The position numbers and the translations under genes are program-made. From Opitutaceae bacterium TAV5 (GTDB lineage Bacteria; Verrucomicrobiota; Verrucomicrobiia; Opitutales; Opitutaceae), in assembly GCA_000242935.3 (NCBI GenBank), contig CP007053.1:5751001-5815000 (forward strand): a DNA stretch of 64,000 nt, in the 5' to 3' direction. Shown here piece after piece: positions 51,872 through 59,959 of this stretch. The notes beneath the pieces are model-generated. The model had not been told where the DNA came from. It worked only from the letters and a program-made list of their open reading frames with translations, and ran no database searches. Position 1 is the first letter of the stretch; every line of letters starts with the position of its first letter.

Positions 51872-52795
51872 CACCGGCTGCGGAGGGAATTTCAAACCGG
51901 TCGGGGTCGTGGCGAGGCCGGCTTGCGAGGTTTCTTTCAGGGCGCGGGGCATGCGGCGGCCGATGTCGCGCATGGCGATGACGACATCGTCGAAAGGCAC
52001 CACACAGCGCGTGCCGGCCAGCGCCATCGTGGCGGCAAGGAAGGAGTGAACGGCAAACATGCCGTTGCGGCTCACGCAGGGGACTTCGACGTATCCGCCG
52101 ATCGGATCGCAGACCATGCCGAGCGTGTTCATGAGCGCGAAGGCGGCGGCGTCGATCGCCTGTTGCGGCGTGCCGCCTTCGGCCTCGACGATGGCGGCGG
52201 CGGCCATGGCGGAGGCGCTGCCGACTTCGGCCTGGCAACCGCCCTGCGCGCCGGAAAACGGAGCCCGGCGACCGATGACAAGTCCGATGCCGGCCGCCGT
52301 GAACAGGGCGCGCGCGGCCTGCTGTTCGGTGAGTCCGCGGGTTTCCTCGAGCGTAAAAAGACAGGCGGGCACAACGCCGGCGGAGCCGGCAGTGGGAGTC
52401 GCCACGATGCGACCGAACTGGGCGTTGAGCTCGAGCACGGCGAAACCGTAGGCGGCGGCGCGGGACAGGTGAGGACCGAGCAGCGGGTCGGGCGTTTGCG
52501 AATACGCTTGCAGCCGCGCGGCGTCGCCGCCGGAGAGGCCGCTGGTGGAACGGGTTTTCAGGGCGAGACCCTGACGGACGGCGTCGCGCATGACGCGGTA
52601 GTAGTTTTCCATCCGCGCGAGGAGATCGGCGGCAGGACGACCGGTTTCGGCCGCCTCGCGTTGCAGCGCGGCTTCGGCGATGGTGCCGTTGCGGGCGGCG
52701 CAGAGGGCAACGAGCGCTTTGGCGGAATCGTAATCCCATGAGCTGACGTGCAATGGCGCACCGGATTCCCGGGAGGGGGAGGGGGGAGGGGTCAT
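51866..52795 (-). CDS. sdaAA: L-serine dehydratase, alpha subunit (iron-sulfur)
   Basis: A 309-residue protein that deaminates L-serine to pyruvate and ammonia with the beta subunit encoded just upstream. Features are TPTAGSAGVVPACLF, FSGAQGGCQAEVGSASAMAA (glycine-rich, with Cys), and MNTLGMVCDPIGGYVEVPC, whose Cys residues ligate the [4Fe-4S] cluster. It overlaps the beta gene by ATGA. Right after the ATG the codons for TPPPSPS give a run of G-tracts on the other strand. The end of this gene is the source sequence of the 22-codon remnant at 45553. The stop codon touches that of the convergent beta-helix gene. Confidence 0.9.
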   Translation of the reverse strand: MTPPPSPSRESGAPLHVSSWDYDSAKALVALCAARNGTIAEAALQREAAETGRPAADLLARMENYYRVMRDAVRQGLALKTRSTSGLSGGDAARLQAYSQTPDPLLGPHLSRAAAYGFAVLELNAQFGRIVATPTAGSAGVVPACLFTLEETRGLTEQQAARALFTAAGIGLVIGRRAPFSGAQGGCQAEVGSASAMAAAAIVEAEGGTPQQAIDAAAFALMNTLGMVCDPIGGYVEVPCVSRNGMFAVHSFLAATMALAGTRCVVPFDDVVIAMRDIGRRMPRALKETSQAGLATTPTGLKFPPQPVL

Positions 52796-53496
52796 GGCAA
52801 CGGCGGCACGGTGCGGAGACGGGTGAGCCACGGGATGCGCGAGAGGAGGCTGAGCGCATCGGCGGGAAGCGGACCATCGGTTTCGATGACGGTGAGCGCA
52901 TGGTTGCCCCGGCCGGAACGCGAGGTGCGAAGGGTGGCGATGTTGGCCTCGACGCAGGCAACGATGGCGGTGATGCGAGCGAGAAAACCGCTCTTGTCTT
53001 CGTGCCAGCAGACGAGCGTATCGAGATCGCCACGAAAGGAAGTGGCGTAGCCGTCGATGTCTGAAACCTCGATGATGCCACCGCCCAGCGAGGCGCCGGT
53101 CATGGTTAAGTGCGGAGTGCGGATTGCAGAGTGCGGGGCAGCGTCGGACGGAGGTGTAGCGGAAACATGGATGCGGGCGGTGTTGGGGTGAGCGGATTCG
53201 CCGAAGTCTTCGGTGGCGAACGTAAAGGCGAGGCCGGCTGCGGTGGCGAGTTCGGGGGAACGCGGCAGCGCGGCGTCGTCGGGCGCAAGGCCGAGCAGGC
53301 CGGCGAGGAGGGCGCGATCGGTGGCGTGGCCGCGCCCGGTGGCGGCGAACGATCCGTGCAGGGTGAGCGCGGCGCGGCACGGGGTCTCGCCGAGCAGATG
53401 GCGCGCCATGAGCCCGAGACGGACCGCGCCGGCCGTGTGCGAACTGGAAGGACCGACCATGACGGGCCCGATGACATCGAAGGCGGAGAGCGGCAT
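52792..53496 (-). CDS. sdaAB: L-serine dehydratase, beta subunit
   Basis: A 234-residue protein with the beta-subunit opening SAFDVIGPVMVGPSSSHTAG AVRLG, HGSFAATGRGHATDRALLAG and a C-terminal ACT-like domain (GFLARITAIVACVEANIATL). It binds serine and stabilises the alpha subunit. Between HPNTARIHVS and GASLGGGIIEV residues about 117-130 (DAAPHSAIRTPHLT) are extra to the family and come from a short word repeat. It starts right at the end of the DHDPS-like gene, with the stop and start directly adjoining, and overlaps the alpha gene by ATGA. Confidence 0.88.
   Translation of the reverse strand: MPLSAFDVIGPVMVGPSSSHTAGAVRLGLMARHLLGETPCRAALTLHGSFAATGRGHATDRALLAGLLGLAPDDAALPRSPELATAAGLAFTFATEDFGESAHPNTARIHVSATPPSDAAPHSAIRTPHLTMTGASLGGGIIEVSDIDGYATSFRGDLDTLVCWHEDKSGFLARITAIVACVEANIATLRTSRSGRGNHALTVIETDGPLPADALSLLSRIPWLTRLRTVPPLP
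53107..53138. repeat. AGTGCGGA word repeat inside sdaAB
   Basis: Three closely related words (AGTGCGGAGTGCGG, GATTGCAG, AGTGCGGGG) follow one another. Read on the minus strand they code for a short polar segment within the serine dehydratase beta subunit. Such short-word arrays recur in the lyase gene (38268-38352) and before the DHDPS-like gene (54571-54592). Confidence 0.5.
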
Positions 53497-54543
53497 CTAC
53501 TTTAACCAGCGATGGAGGTTTTTACGGACAAACGCATCATCCACGAGCCACGGCCAGGCGCGGGTGACGCGGTCGAGTTCGGCGGCCTGGCCGCGCGAGA
53601 GTTTTTCGTGCGGGTTGAGGCAGGCAGTGGTTTCAAAAATCCTCTGGCGGCGGAGGATTTCGTGGATGCCCGGGATGCAGCCGGCGAACGAGTTGGCGAC
53701 GTCGAAGACGGCGCCATTGGCATCGGTGAGCGCGGCGGCCCGGGTCAGCCAGGCGGCGTCGAGTTTCGGCCGGGCGCGGGCTTTTTTGATTTCGGCAAGA
53801 AGGGCGACGGCGCGTTCGGTCCACACGCCCCACTGGCCGAGAAGGCCGCCGACGATATGCCGGGTTTTGCCGGCGTATTCGAACGGGGTGAGGAGATCGG
53901 CGATGATGTTGTCGTCGTTGCCGGTATAGAGCGCGATGTCCTCGCGGCCGGAGTCGATGACGGCGCGGATGACGTCGTGCGTCTGGTAGCGGTTGAAGGG
54001 CGCCATCTTCACGGCGACGACATTCGGAATGTCGGCGAACGCTCTCCAGAAACGGTAGCTGAGCGTGCGTCCGCCGACCGCTGGCTGGAGATAGAAGCCG
54101 ATCACGGGAATCGTCCGGGCGACCTGCGCGCAGTGGCGGACGATGGTGCGCTCGTCTTCGTCCCTGAGCGCGGCGACACTGAGGAGCGCGGCATGGTAGC
54201 CGAGGCGGACCGCCGTTTCCGCTTCGGCGACGGCCTGCGGGGTGCGGCCGCAGAGGCCGGCGATGCGGAGAAACGGGCGCGGGCGTCGGCCGAGCCAGTC
54301 GGTGATGGTCTCGCTGGCGAGAGCCAGCACGGGTTCGAAAAGACCGTGCTTTTTCTCGCGAATTTCGAACTGCGTCGAATGGACGCCGACCGCGATGCCG
54401 CCGACGCCGGCGTCGATGTAATAACGCATGACGGCGCGCTGGCGACGTTCGGACCAGCGGCGGCGGCGATCGAGCGCCAGCGGCAGGGCCGGGATGGCCT
54501 GGCCGGCGAGGAGGTGTTTTCTGATATCGTCGATGGAATGCAT
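53497..54543 (-). CDS. DHDPS/NAL-superfamily aldolase
   Basis: A 348-residue class I aldolase-like TIM barrel. The Schiff-base lysine is Lys179 in VVAVKMAPFNRY, and the Tyr of GFYLQPAVGG corresponds to the conserved active-site Tyr. GVHSTQFEI stands where DHDPS has TTGE, so lysine biosynthesis is unlikely and a catabolic aldolase or hydratase of keto acids is more plausible. ATG 54543 lies at the natural start (MHSIDDIRKHLLAGQAIPA); the upstream open frame is covered by a repeat. It sits between an epimerase gene and the serine dehydratase genes and ends exactly where sdaAB begins. Confidence 0.82.
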   Translation of the reverse strand: MHSIDDIRKHLLAGQAIPALPLALDRRRRWSERRQRAVMRYYIDAGVGGIAVGVHSTQFEIREKKHGLFEPVLALASETITDWLGRRPRPFLRIAGLCGRTPQAVAEAETAVRLGYHAALLSVAALRDEDERTIVRHCAQVARTIPVIGFYLQPAVGGRTLSYRFWRAFADIPNVVAVKMAPFNRYQTHDVIRAVIDSGREDIALYTGNDDNIIADLLTPFEYAGKTRHIVGGLLGQWGVWTERAVALLAEIKKARARPKLDAAWLTRAAALTDANGAVFDVANSFAGCIPGIHEILRRQRIFETTACLNPHEKLSRGQAAELDRVTRAWPWLVDDAFVRKNLHRWLK

Positions 54544-54570
54544 GGGGATGCGTTGCGGAAACCGGTCGTG

Positions 54571-54592
54571 TGGAGTTGGCAGTTGGAAGTTT
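54571..54592. repeat. Short AGTTGG word repeat before the DHDPS-like gene
   Basis: GGAGTTGGCAGTTGGAAGTT consists of three near copies of AGTTGG. It lies in the 80-base gap between the epimerase gene and the DHDPS-like gene, and belongs to the same class of short-word arrays as 38268-38352. Confidence 0.45.
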
Positions 54593-54623
54593 GTACCTGA
54601 GGTGTGCGCCCTGGTTTTGCGGC

Positions 54624-55688
54624 TCAGAATTTGCCGTCGCGTTTTTCGAAGCCGGTGGGTTTGCCCCAGGTATGGCCGCCGGTGGCGAGCCAGCTCGCGA
54701 TCCATTGCTGCATCGTATCGAGCGAGGTTGGCGGCGGACCGAAGAGATGATGGGAGTGCGACGCGTCATTGAGCCACGCGGTGGGCGCCTCCTCACCGGT
54801 AATGACCGGCGTGATACCGAAGAGCGCGCCGAAAGTGGCGGCGAGATCGCGGACGCGATGGACGCCGGCGCCGGTGATGTTGAGCGGCACGGCCGGGCTC
54901 GCCGCGACGGAGGCCGACCGGATGATGTGGCCGAGCGCGTCGGGTTGCCAGATGACATTGACGTGGCCCATGGTGACGTCCACGGGCAGGCCGTCGCGGA
55001 CTTTGGTCGCGATATCGACGAGGACTCCGTAGCGGAACTCGACGGCGTAATTGAGCCGGATGAGGACGACCGGAGTGCCGGCGTCGCGCGACATGGCGGC
55101 GAACGCCTGTTCACGACGCAGGCAGGACTGCGCGTAGTCGCCGACGGGCGCGACGGGTGTGGATTCGGCGCAGCCGCGGGTGTTGACGGGAGCGAAGGGG
55201 TAGACGCACCCGGTGGAGAAGGCGACGATGCGTGAATTTTTGTACCGGGCGGCGACGAGTTTCGGTACGGTGACGTTCATCTGCTCGAGGAGCAGCGGCG
55301 AGGTAGCGGTGCCAAACTTGACGCCGGCGAGAAAGAACACCGTCGGCGCATCGGGAAGCGCCTCGACATTGACCGGCACGGAAAGGTCGCAGGGGATGGT
55401 GTCGATACCGGCATCCGTAAAGCTGTCGCGATCCCGCAGGGTGGCGAAGCGGGAAACGGCGATGATGCGGCGTCCGGGTTGTCCGGCCGCGAGGGCGGCC
55501 TTTTTCAGCATGAGGCTGAGGTGAAGTCCCATCTTGCCGCCGGCGCCAAGAATCGCGACCGGACCGGCGGGAAGCGCGGCCACCGCGGCGACGACGGCGG
55601 GCGTCGGCGTGGAGAGAAAATCGTCCGCCATGTCGGGTGTGCAGGGCGGGGGGGGAAGGAGGGTGGCGGAGGTGGCGGCTGCGGTCAT
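54624..55688 (-). CDS. NAD(P)-dependent sugar epimerase/dehydratase (SDR) with altered catalytic site
   Basis: A 354-residue Rossmann-fold protein. The nucleotide site is VAILGAGGKMGLHLSLMLKK; the chain has FSTGCVYPFAPVNTRG and VGDYAQSCLRREQAF in the catalytic region. Extended SDRs use Tyr-x-x-x-Lys there; here the position of Lys is Cys (YAQSC), so ordinary epimerase chemistry may be lost or changed. C-terminal HLFGPPPTSLDTMQQWIA completes the substrate part. The N-terminus has a proline run from a G-tract on the other strand. It is the first gene of a minus-strand operon with the DHDPS-like and serine dehydratase genes and divergent from the M20 peptidase gene (63 bases). Confidence 0.8.
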   Translation of the reverse strand: MTAAATSATLLPPPPCTPDMADDFLSTPTPAVVAAVAALPAGPVAILGAGGKMGLHLSLMLKKAALAAGQPGRRIIAVSRFATLRDRDSFTDAGIDTIPCDLSVPVNVEALPDAPTVFFLAGVKFGTATSPLLLEQMNVTVPKLVAARYKNSRIVAFSTGCVYPFAPVNTRGCAESTPVAPVGDYAQSCLRREQAFAAMSRDAGTPVVLIRLNYAVEFRYGVLVDIATKVRDGLPVDVTMGHVNVIWQPDALGHIIRSASVAASPAVPLNITGAGVHRVRDLAATFGALFGITPVITGEEAPTAWLNDASHSHHLFGPPPTSLDTMQQWIASWLATGGHTWGKPTGFEKRDGKF

Positions 55689-55751
55689 AATTAAGTATCC
55701 AGTTAGTTACAAGTTGACCGATTGCAAGTCCGGTTTACGCTTTCGGTCCAG

Positions 55752-56903
55752 ATGAAATTTCCGTCTTCTGTCGTCGAACTGCTTTGCGAACTGGTGGCTC
55801 GCCCGAGTGTATCGCCCGAGGGCGATGCGGGCGGGACGGCACCGGGCGAGCAGGTGATGGCCGACTATGTGGCCGGCCTGTTGCGGGTGCTCGGCGGCGA
55901 GGTGACGGTGACCGAGGTGCAACCCGGGCGGCCCAATGTCGTCGGGCGTTTCCCGGCGCGCGGGGAGAGGGAAGGGCAGGATGCGCCGGTGGTGGCGCTG
56001 GTGCCTCATCTGGATACGGTCGGCGTGGCCGGGATGACGATCCCGCCGTTTGCGCCGGAGGTGCGGGAGGGCCGGGTTTATGGCCGCGGGGCGTGTGACA
56101 CGAAAGGGCCGATGGCGGCGGCGTTGTGGGCGCTGGCGCAATGGTTGCGAAGCCCCGGTGCGGAGCGCTCGCGGGTCACTTGGGTATTCGCAGCGACGAT
56201 GGGAGAGGAGGAGATGAGCACGGGTGCGAAGGCGCTGTGCAGGTCGGGCTTTCGCGCGGATTTTGCGGTGGCCCTGGAGCCGACGGACCTGCGCATCGTG
56301 CGCGCGGAGAAGGGCGTGTTGCGCGTCTGGGTGGAGGCGGCGGGCCGGGCGTGCCATGGCGCGACTCCCGAGCGCGGCGACAATGCGATTTACCGGCTGC
56401 TGCCGTTTCTGCGCGCCTGCCAGGAAGAACTGGCTCCGCTGCTGGCGGCGGCGCGGCACCCGGATCTCGGCGGAGCATCACTCAACCTCGGCGTGGTGTC
56501 GGGCGGTGGCGAACTGAACATCGTGCCCGATGTTTGCCGGGCGGGGCTCGATATCCGCACGCATCCGGGAATGCCAAACGACGAGGTGCTGGCGCGCGTG
56601 CAGGCGGCGGAGGCTGCGGGCGGTTTGCAGGTGCGCGTGCACCGGGACGGACCGCCGTTCGCGCTGGCGGCGGACCATCCGTGGGTGAAAAAACTGGCGG
56701 CGCATGCGAAAGGCGTGGAGGTGGCGCCCTGGTTTTCGGATGCAAATGTGCTCAACGCCCACGGTACGCCCGCGGTGGCCTTCGGCCCGGGTTCGATCGC
56801 TCAGGCGCACACGAAGGACGAGTTCATCGAGGTCGCCGCGTTGGAGGAGGGCGCGCGGGCGCTGGGGGCCTTTATCGACGAGGTATCCGGAGCCGGAACA
56901 TGA
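55752..56903 (+). CDS. M20-family metallopeptidase (ArgE/DapE-like)
   Basis: A 383-residue di-zinc amidohydrolase. Metal ligands are visible in LVPHLDTVGVAGM (His, Asp), YGRGACDTKGPMAAAL (bridging Asp), ATMGEEEMSTGAKAL (Glu base and ligand), ALEPTDLRI and AHTKDEFIE (last His). The dimerisation domain lies between (GACHGATPERG-type loop). It removes acyl or succinyl groups from amino acids or cleaves small peptides; acetylornithine deacetylase is one option, but the substrate is not set. ATG 55752 was chosen. It is divergent from the epimerase gene, with 63 AT-richer bases between. Confidence 0.85.
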   Translation: MKFPSSVVELLCELVARPSVSPEGDAGGTAPGEQVMADYVAGLLRVLGGEVTVTEVQPGRPNVVGRFPARGEREGQDAPVVALVPHLDTVGVAGMTIPPFAPEVREGRVYGRGACDTKGPMAAALWALAQWLRSPGAERSRVTWVFAATMGEEEMSTGAKALCRSGFRADFAVALEPTDLRIVRAEKGVLRVWVEAAGRACHGATPERGDNAIYRLLPFLRACQEELAPLLAAARHPDLGGASLNLGVVSGGGELNIVPDVCRAGLDIRTHPGMPNDEVLARVQAAEAAGGLQVRVHRDGPPFALAADHPWVKKLAAHAKGVEVAPWFSDANVLNAHGTPAVAFGPGSIAQAHTKDEFIEVAALEEGARALGAFIDEVSGAGT

Positions 56904-56947
56904 ATTTTCCAGAGCGTGTGGGGGAAAAGAGAAAAAACAGCTTGATC

Positions 56948-56959
56948 TAAAACGTTTCA
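56948..56959 (+). promoter_or_regulatory. LacI-type operator candidate upstream of the H locus
   Basis: TAAAACGTTTCA differs by one base from the 12-base palindrome TGAAACGTTTCA, of the kind bound by LacI-family proteins. A CTTGATCT lies just before it (56941-56948). At 63602-63623 a similar pair occurs: CTTGATCT followed by TGAAACGTTACA. Since the operon here includes a LacI gene (61427), it may be that regulator's site. Confidence 0.5.
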
Positions 56960-56972
56960 GGATTTGATTCAG

Positions 56973-58286
56973 ATGGCATCCGGGGCGGACCCGATTCCGC
57001 TCTTCTATCTTAACAAAATGAATCATAGTAACTTGAGTGATGACGTGTCGGGTGGCGTGGCGGTTTTGCCGGACTCCGGCGAAGGGACGGAGCTGCGCGA
57101 GCGGGCATTGCAGGCAGCCCGGCGGGGGCTGGATTTTATCGTGCGCAACCAGGTCACGGATGTGATGTCCGCGGATTGCGGGCGTTTTGCCTACATCTAT
57201 GACTGTCGTGAGGAGAAAGCCCTTTCCCGCACGACCAACTGGATCACCGGCGTCGGCATCGAGGCCCTGCTCACGGGGTATCAGGTTTTTGGCGACGAGC
57301 GTTACCTGGCGAGCGCCGGGCGGGCGGTGGAGTATCTGCGCTCGTTGCAGGAGTTTTCGCCGACGTTGCCGCGGTTTTTCGGCACGTTTCACGAGGATAC
57401 ACCGCAGACCGACAAATTTCACCCCCGCGATGCGCTGACGGCGGCGTGGGCGTTGCTCGACTGGTCGGTGGTGGCCGACGACGGCGAGGCCCGGACCCGC
57501 GCCGGAATCTATGCGGACTGGCTGATCGAACACGGGATGGATGCGGGTTATCCGCGGTGGACAGTCAGCTACCGGACGTTCGATGCGTTCCCGCGCTGGC
57601 ATGCCTCGTTTCACAGCGGCAGCGCCTTCTTTTATGCGCGGATGTATGCGGTGACGGGTGAAACGCGATATCTTGAGACAATGCGCAGCATTCTCGATCT
57701 CTACAACCGGCAGAATCTCATGCCGGACGGCAGTGTGCGTGTGATGGTGGACATCGAGCGCCGCGTGCCGCTGGCGGATGACGAGGTGCCGCACGATGTG
57801 GCGCCGGTCGGCTGGATCCGGATGCACGAATACAACGACGACTTCGGTGCCCTCGCCAACGTGGAGGCGTGGCGACTCACCGGAAAACGCGAATATCTCG
57901 AGGCCGCGGAGCGGTTTTTACGTCACATGATGCGAAGCCAGCGTACGGACGGCGGTTTCGGACCGGGTGGCGCGGCCGGGTACTCCATTCCGGCGGCGGG
58001 CGGCAGCGTGCTCGTGGAAATGCTGGCGGCGCGGGCCTGCGGGTCGGACTTGCCGATGGAGGAGGCGATGAAGCGCGCGGCGGAATATGTGCTCGGGTTG
58101 CAGGTCGTGCGGCCGGGCAGCGATGCCGACGGTGCGTTTCGCGGATTCACGAAACACTACACGCTCGATCCGGATATCTCGAATCTCCGCTCGGGCGGCT
58201 ACGCGATCATGGGGTTGCTGCGATTTGCGGGGGCGGTGAGTCCCGTCTACTTCTCGTCGTCCGAACTGCCGGGCCAAGGGGACTGA
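56973..58286 (+). CDS. (Alpha/alpha)-barrel protein, glycoside-hydrolase-like
   Basis: A 437-residue soluble protein of repeated helix pairs, as in (alpha/alpha)6 barrels of GH88/GH105 and AGE types. Examples of repeats are TNWITGVGIEALLTGYQVFG DERYL, FHPRDALTAAWALLDWSVVA, HASFHSGSAFFYARMYAVTG and DDFGALANVEAWRLTGKREY. Aromatic and acidic residues at the helix starts (HEYNDDFG, SFHSGS) probably line the active cleft. No family could be fixed. ATG 56973 and 57018 are both possible starts. It is followed one base after its stop by another alpha/alpha-barrel gene, so both are translated together. Confidence 0.72.
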   Translation: MASGADPIPLFYLNKMNHSNLSDDVSGGVAVLPDSGEGTELRERALQAARRGLDFIVRNQVTDVMSADCGRFAYIYDCREEKALSRTTNWITGVGIEALLTGYQVFGDERYLASAGRAVEYLRSLQEFSPTLPRFFGTFHEDTPQTDKFHPRDALTAAWALLDWSVVADDGEARTRAGIYADWLIEHGMDAGYPRWTVSYRTFDAFPRWHASFHSGSAFFYARMYAVTGETRYLETMRSILDLYNRQNLMPDGSVRVMVDIERRVPLADDEVPHDVAPVGWIRMHEYNDDFGALANVEAWRLTGKREYLEAAERFLRHMMRSQRTDGGFGPGGAAGYSIPAAGGSVLVEMLAARACGSDLPMEEAMKRAAEYVLGLQVVRPGSDADGAFRGFTKHYTLDPDISNLRSGGYAIMGLLRFAGAVSPVYFSSSELPGQGD

Positions 58287-59951
58287 ATGATGACTGCAGC
58301 GATATCGCCGCTCTGTTTTGGCATGCCGGTGGAAAGAAGAGCCGGGTGCTTTGGCAGCGCCGTGACGGGCGTGCTGGACGGCAAGACCCGTCAGCGGCTG
58401 CGGAACGATGTGGTGCTGCTCGTATTGTCGGGGTTGCAGACGGTGCTCGGCCGTCAGCGAGAGACGTATCCGTTTATCGATACGAAATTCGATCTGGTGA
58501 CGGGGGCTGATTTCGCTGCGGATGATCCGTTGCGGGGACCCGGGACGGTTTATACGTGGATCCAGGGAAGGGGACTGGAAGCTCTGGCTGGTCACTTGCG
58601 GTGGGCGGAGCAGGAGTCGTCGATTGACGCCGATCTGCGAGACTTGTTGTCACAAAACATCCGGCCGCTGCTGCACCGGGTGGTGCGGAGCATGGAGGCG
58701 GCGCGGGCGAGCAACGGCGGACGACTGCCGTTCATGATGACTCCGGAGGGACGTGCATTGACCGTGGAGACCGTCGGCCGCGTGGTGGCGGCCGATGAGG
58801 CGGCGGGAAGGGGAGGGGAACAAGGCGAGGCGCGGGCCTGTTCGTTGAGCGACCTGTTCTACGCCAAGGGGCTGATGGCGGCCGCGGATGTGCTGGGTGA
58901 AGCGGCCTTGGCGGACGAGGCCGGGGCGTTGCTGGAGGACGTGGTGGCTGATTTGCGCGCGGGGCGGTTCCGTTTCGGTCAGGTGGCGCTCGATCCGAAA
59001 AATCCGGTGCAGGAAGTGCCGGGGCGTTTTTCGCATGCCGGTCGCATGATCGGAATTGGCGCCGCCACCGTGTTCTGGCGCTGCACGGGAGACGGGCGTT
59101 ACCGCGATTTGGGGCTGGAGTTTGTCCGGTGGATACTGGAGCGGCATGTGCAGACCGGAGCGACGGGCAGAAGTGGCGCGGGCGTCCCGCCCGCATCCGA
59201 AGTGGCACGGCCATCCTGGCCGTGGACGGATCAGCAGCAAAACGCCGCCGGATTGTTTCCGGTCTCTGCGGAGAGGCAACACTCACGGGCAAGGATGCCC
59301 GTGCCACGCCAGAATCACGGGCTGGAAGCCCGTGCCACGTCAGAAGCGGGACGCCCGCGCCACTTTTCGGAGGGCGATTTCTGGGAGTTCACCGGTACGG
59401 ACGGCGCACCGTGGGCGACGCCGGAAGGCCGCGTGTGGTCTGATCCCGGGCACGCGACGGAATTTGCCGGACTGGCTTTCGCGCATCTGCACGAAACCGG
59501 CGTCAGGGATGCCCCACTGGAGGCACGCCTGCGTTCGGTGTTGCGGCAAAATTTTGCCAACGGTTTTGCCGGGTCGGGCATCGTCAAGTCTTTCGATCTC
59601 CGGGCGCGCCGGCCGATCAACACGGACAGGCCTTGGTGGTCGTTGCCCGAAACGATGCGCGCGGCAGCGCTCGGCGCGCTGACGCTGGATGCGGCCGATG
59701 ACGGTGAGGCCGCGGTGGAACGCCGGGCGCTGGAATCGGTTTTTATCCAATGCTGGAATGCGTTTGCGGAGCATTTTGTGCAGCGCGAACGCGGTTTGCT
59801 GGCGGTGCAGTGCCTCGACGCAGAGGGGCGCGTGGCCCGGGCGATCCCGGCGACGCCGGACGCCGACCCCGGGTATCACACGGGGTTGAGCCTGATCGAT
59901 TGTCTTCCGTGGCTAGATACGGAGAGGAGCACGGAAGGGGAACTGTTCTGA
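58287..59951 (+). CDS. AGE-like (alpha/alpha)6-barrel enzyme with a repeat-encoded insert
   Basis: A 554-residue protein. Matching the AGE-like pattern are YPFIDTKFDLVTGADF, GPGTVYTWIQGRGLEALAGH, FSHAGRMIGIGAATVFWRC and RPWWSLPETMRAAALGAL, ending GYHTGLSLIDCLPWL. A role as sugar epimerase or hydrolase is likely. Residues about 295-360 (TGRSGAGVPPASEVARPS and on to SEAGRPRHF) interrupt the helical pattern; they are encoded by a 195-base palindromic element. The protein should be about 490 residues without it. The last gene bases run into the CE7-like esterase gene after 8 bases. Confidence 0.75.
   Translation: MMTAAISPLCFGMPVERRAGCFGSAVTGVLDGKTRQRLRNDVVLLVLSGLQTVLGRQRETYPFIDTKFDLVTGADFAADDPLRGPGTVYTWIQGRGLEALAGHLRWAEQESSIDADLRDLLSQNIRPLLHRVVRSMEAARASNGGRLPFMMTPEGRALTVETVGRVVAADEAAGRGGEQGEARACSLSDLFYAKGLMAAADVLGEAALADEAGALLEDVVADLRAGRFRFGQVALDPKNPVQEVPGRFSHAGRMIGIGAATVFWRCTGDGRYRDLGLEFVRWILERHVQTGATGRSGAGVPPASEVARPSWPWTDQQQNAAGLFPVSAERQHSRARMPVPRQNHGLEARATSEAGRPRHFSEGDFWEFTGTDGAPWATPEGRVWSDPGHATEFAGLAFAHLHETGVRDAPLEARLRSVLRQNFANGFAGSGIVKSFDLRARRPINTDRPWWSLPETMRAAALGALTLDAADDGEAAVERRALESVFIQCWNAFAEHFVQRERGLLAVQCLDAEGRVARAIPATPDADPGYHTGLSLIDCLPWLDTERSTEGELF
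59171..59365. repeat. 195-base mosaic palindromic element inside a coding sequence
   Basis: The ends are the same 20 bases in inverted orientation: AAGTGGCGCGGGCGTCCCGC at 59171-59190 and its reverse complement at 59346-59365. Inside are further hairpins (GGCACGGCCATCCTGGCCGT and CACGGGCTGGAAGCCCGTG). The length is 65 codons and no stop occurs in the host frame. Segments match the copies at 20285-20412 (41 of 42 bases) and at 26177 (20 of 20 bases). Confidence 0.85.
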
Positions 59952-59959
59952 ATACGACC

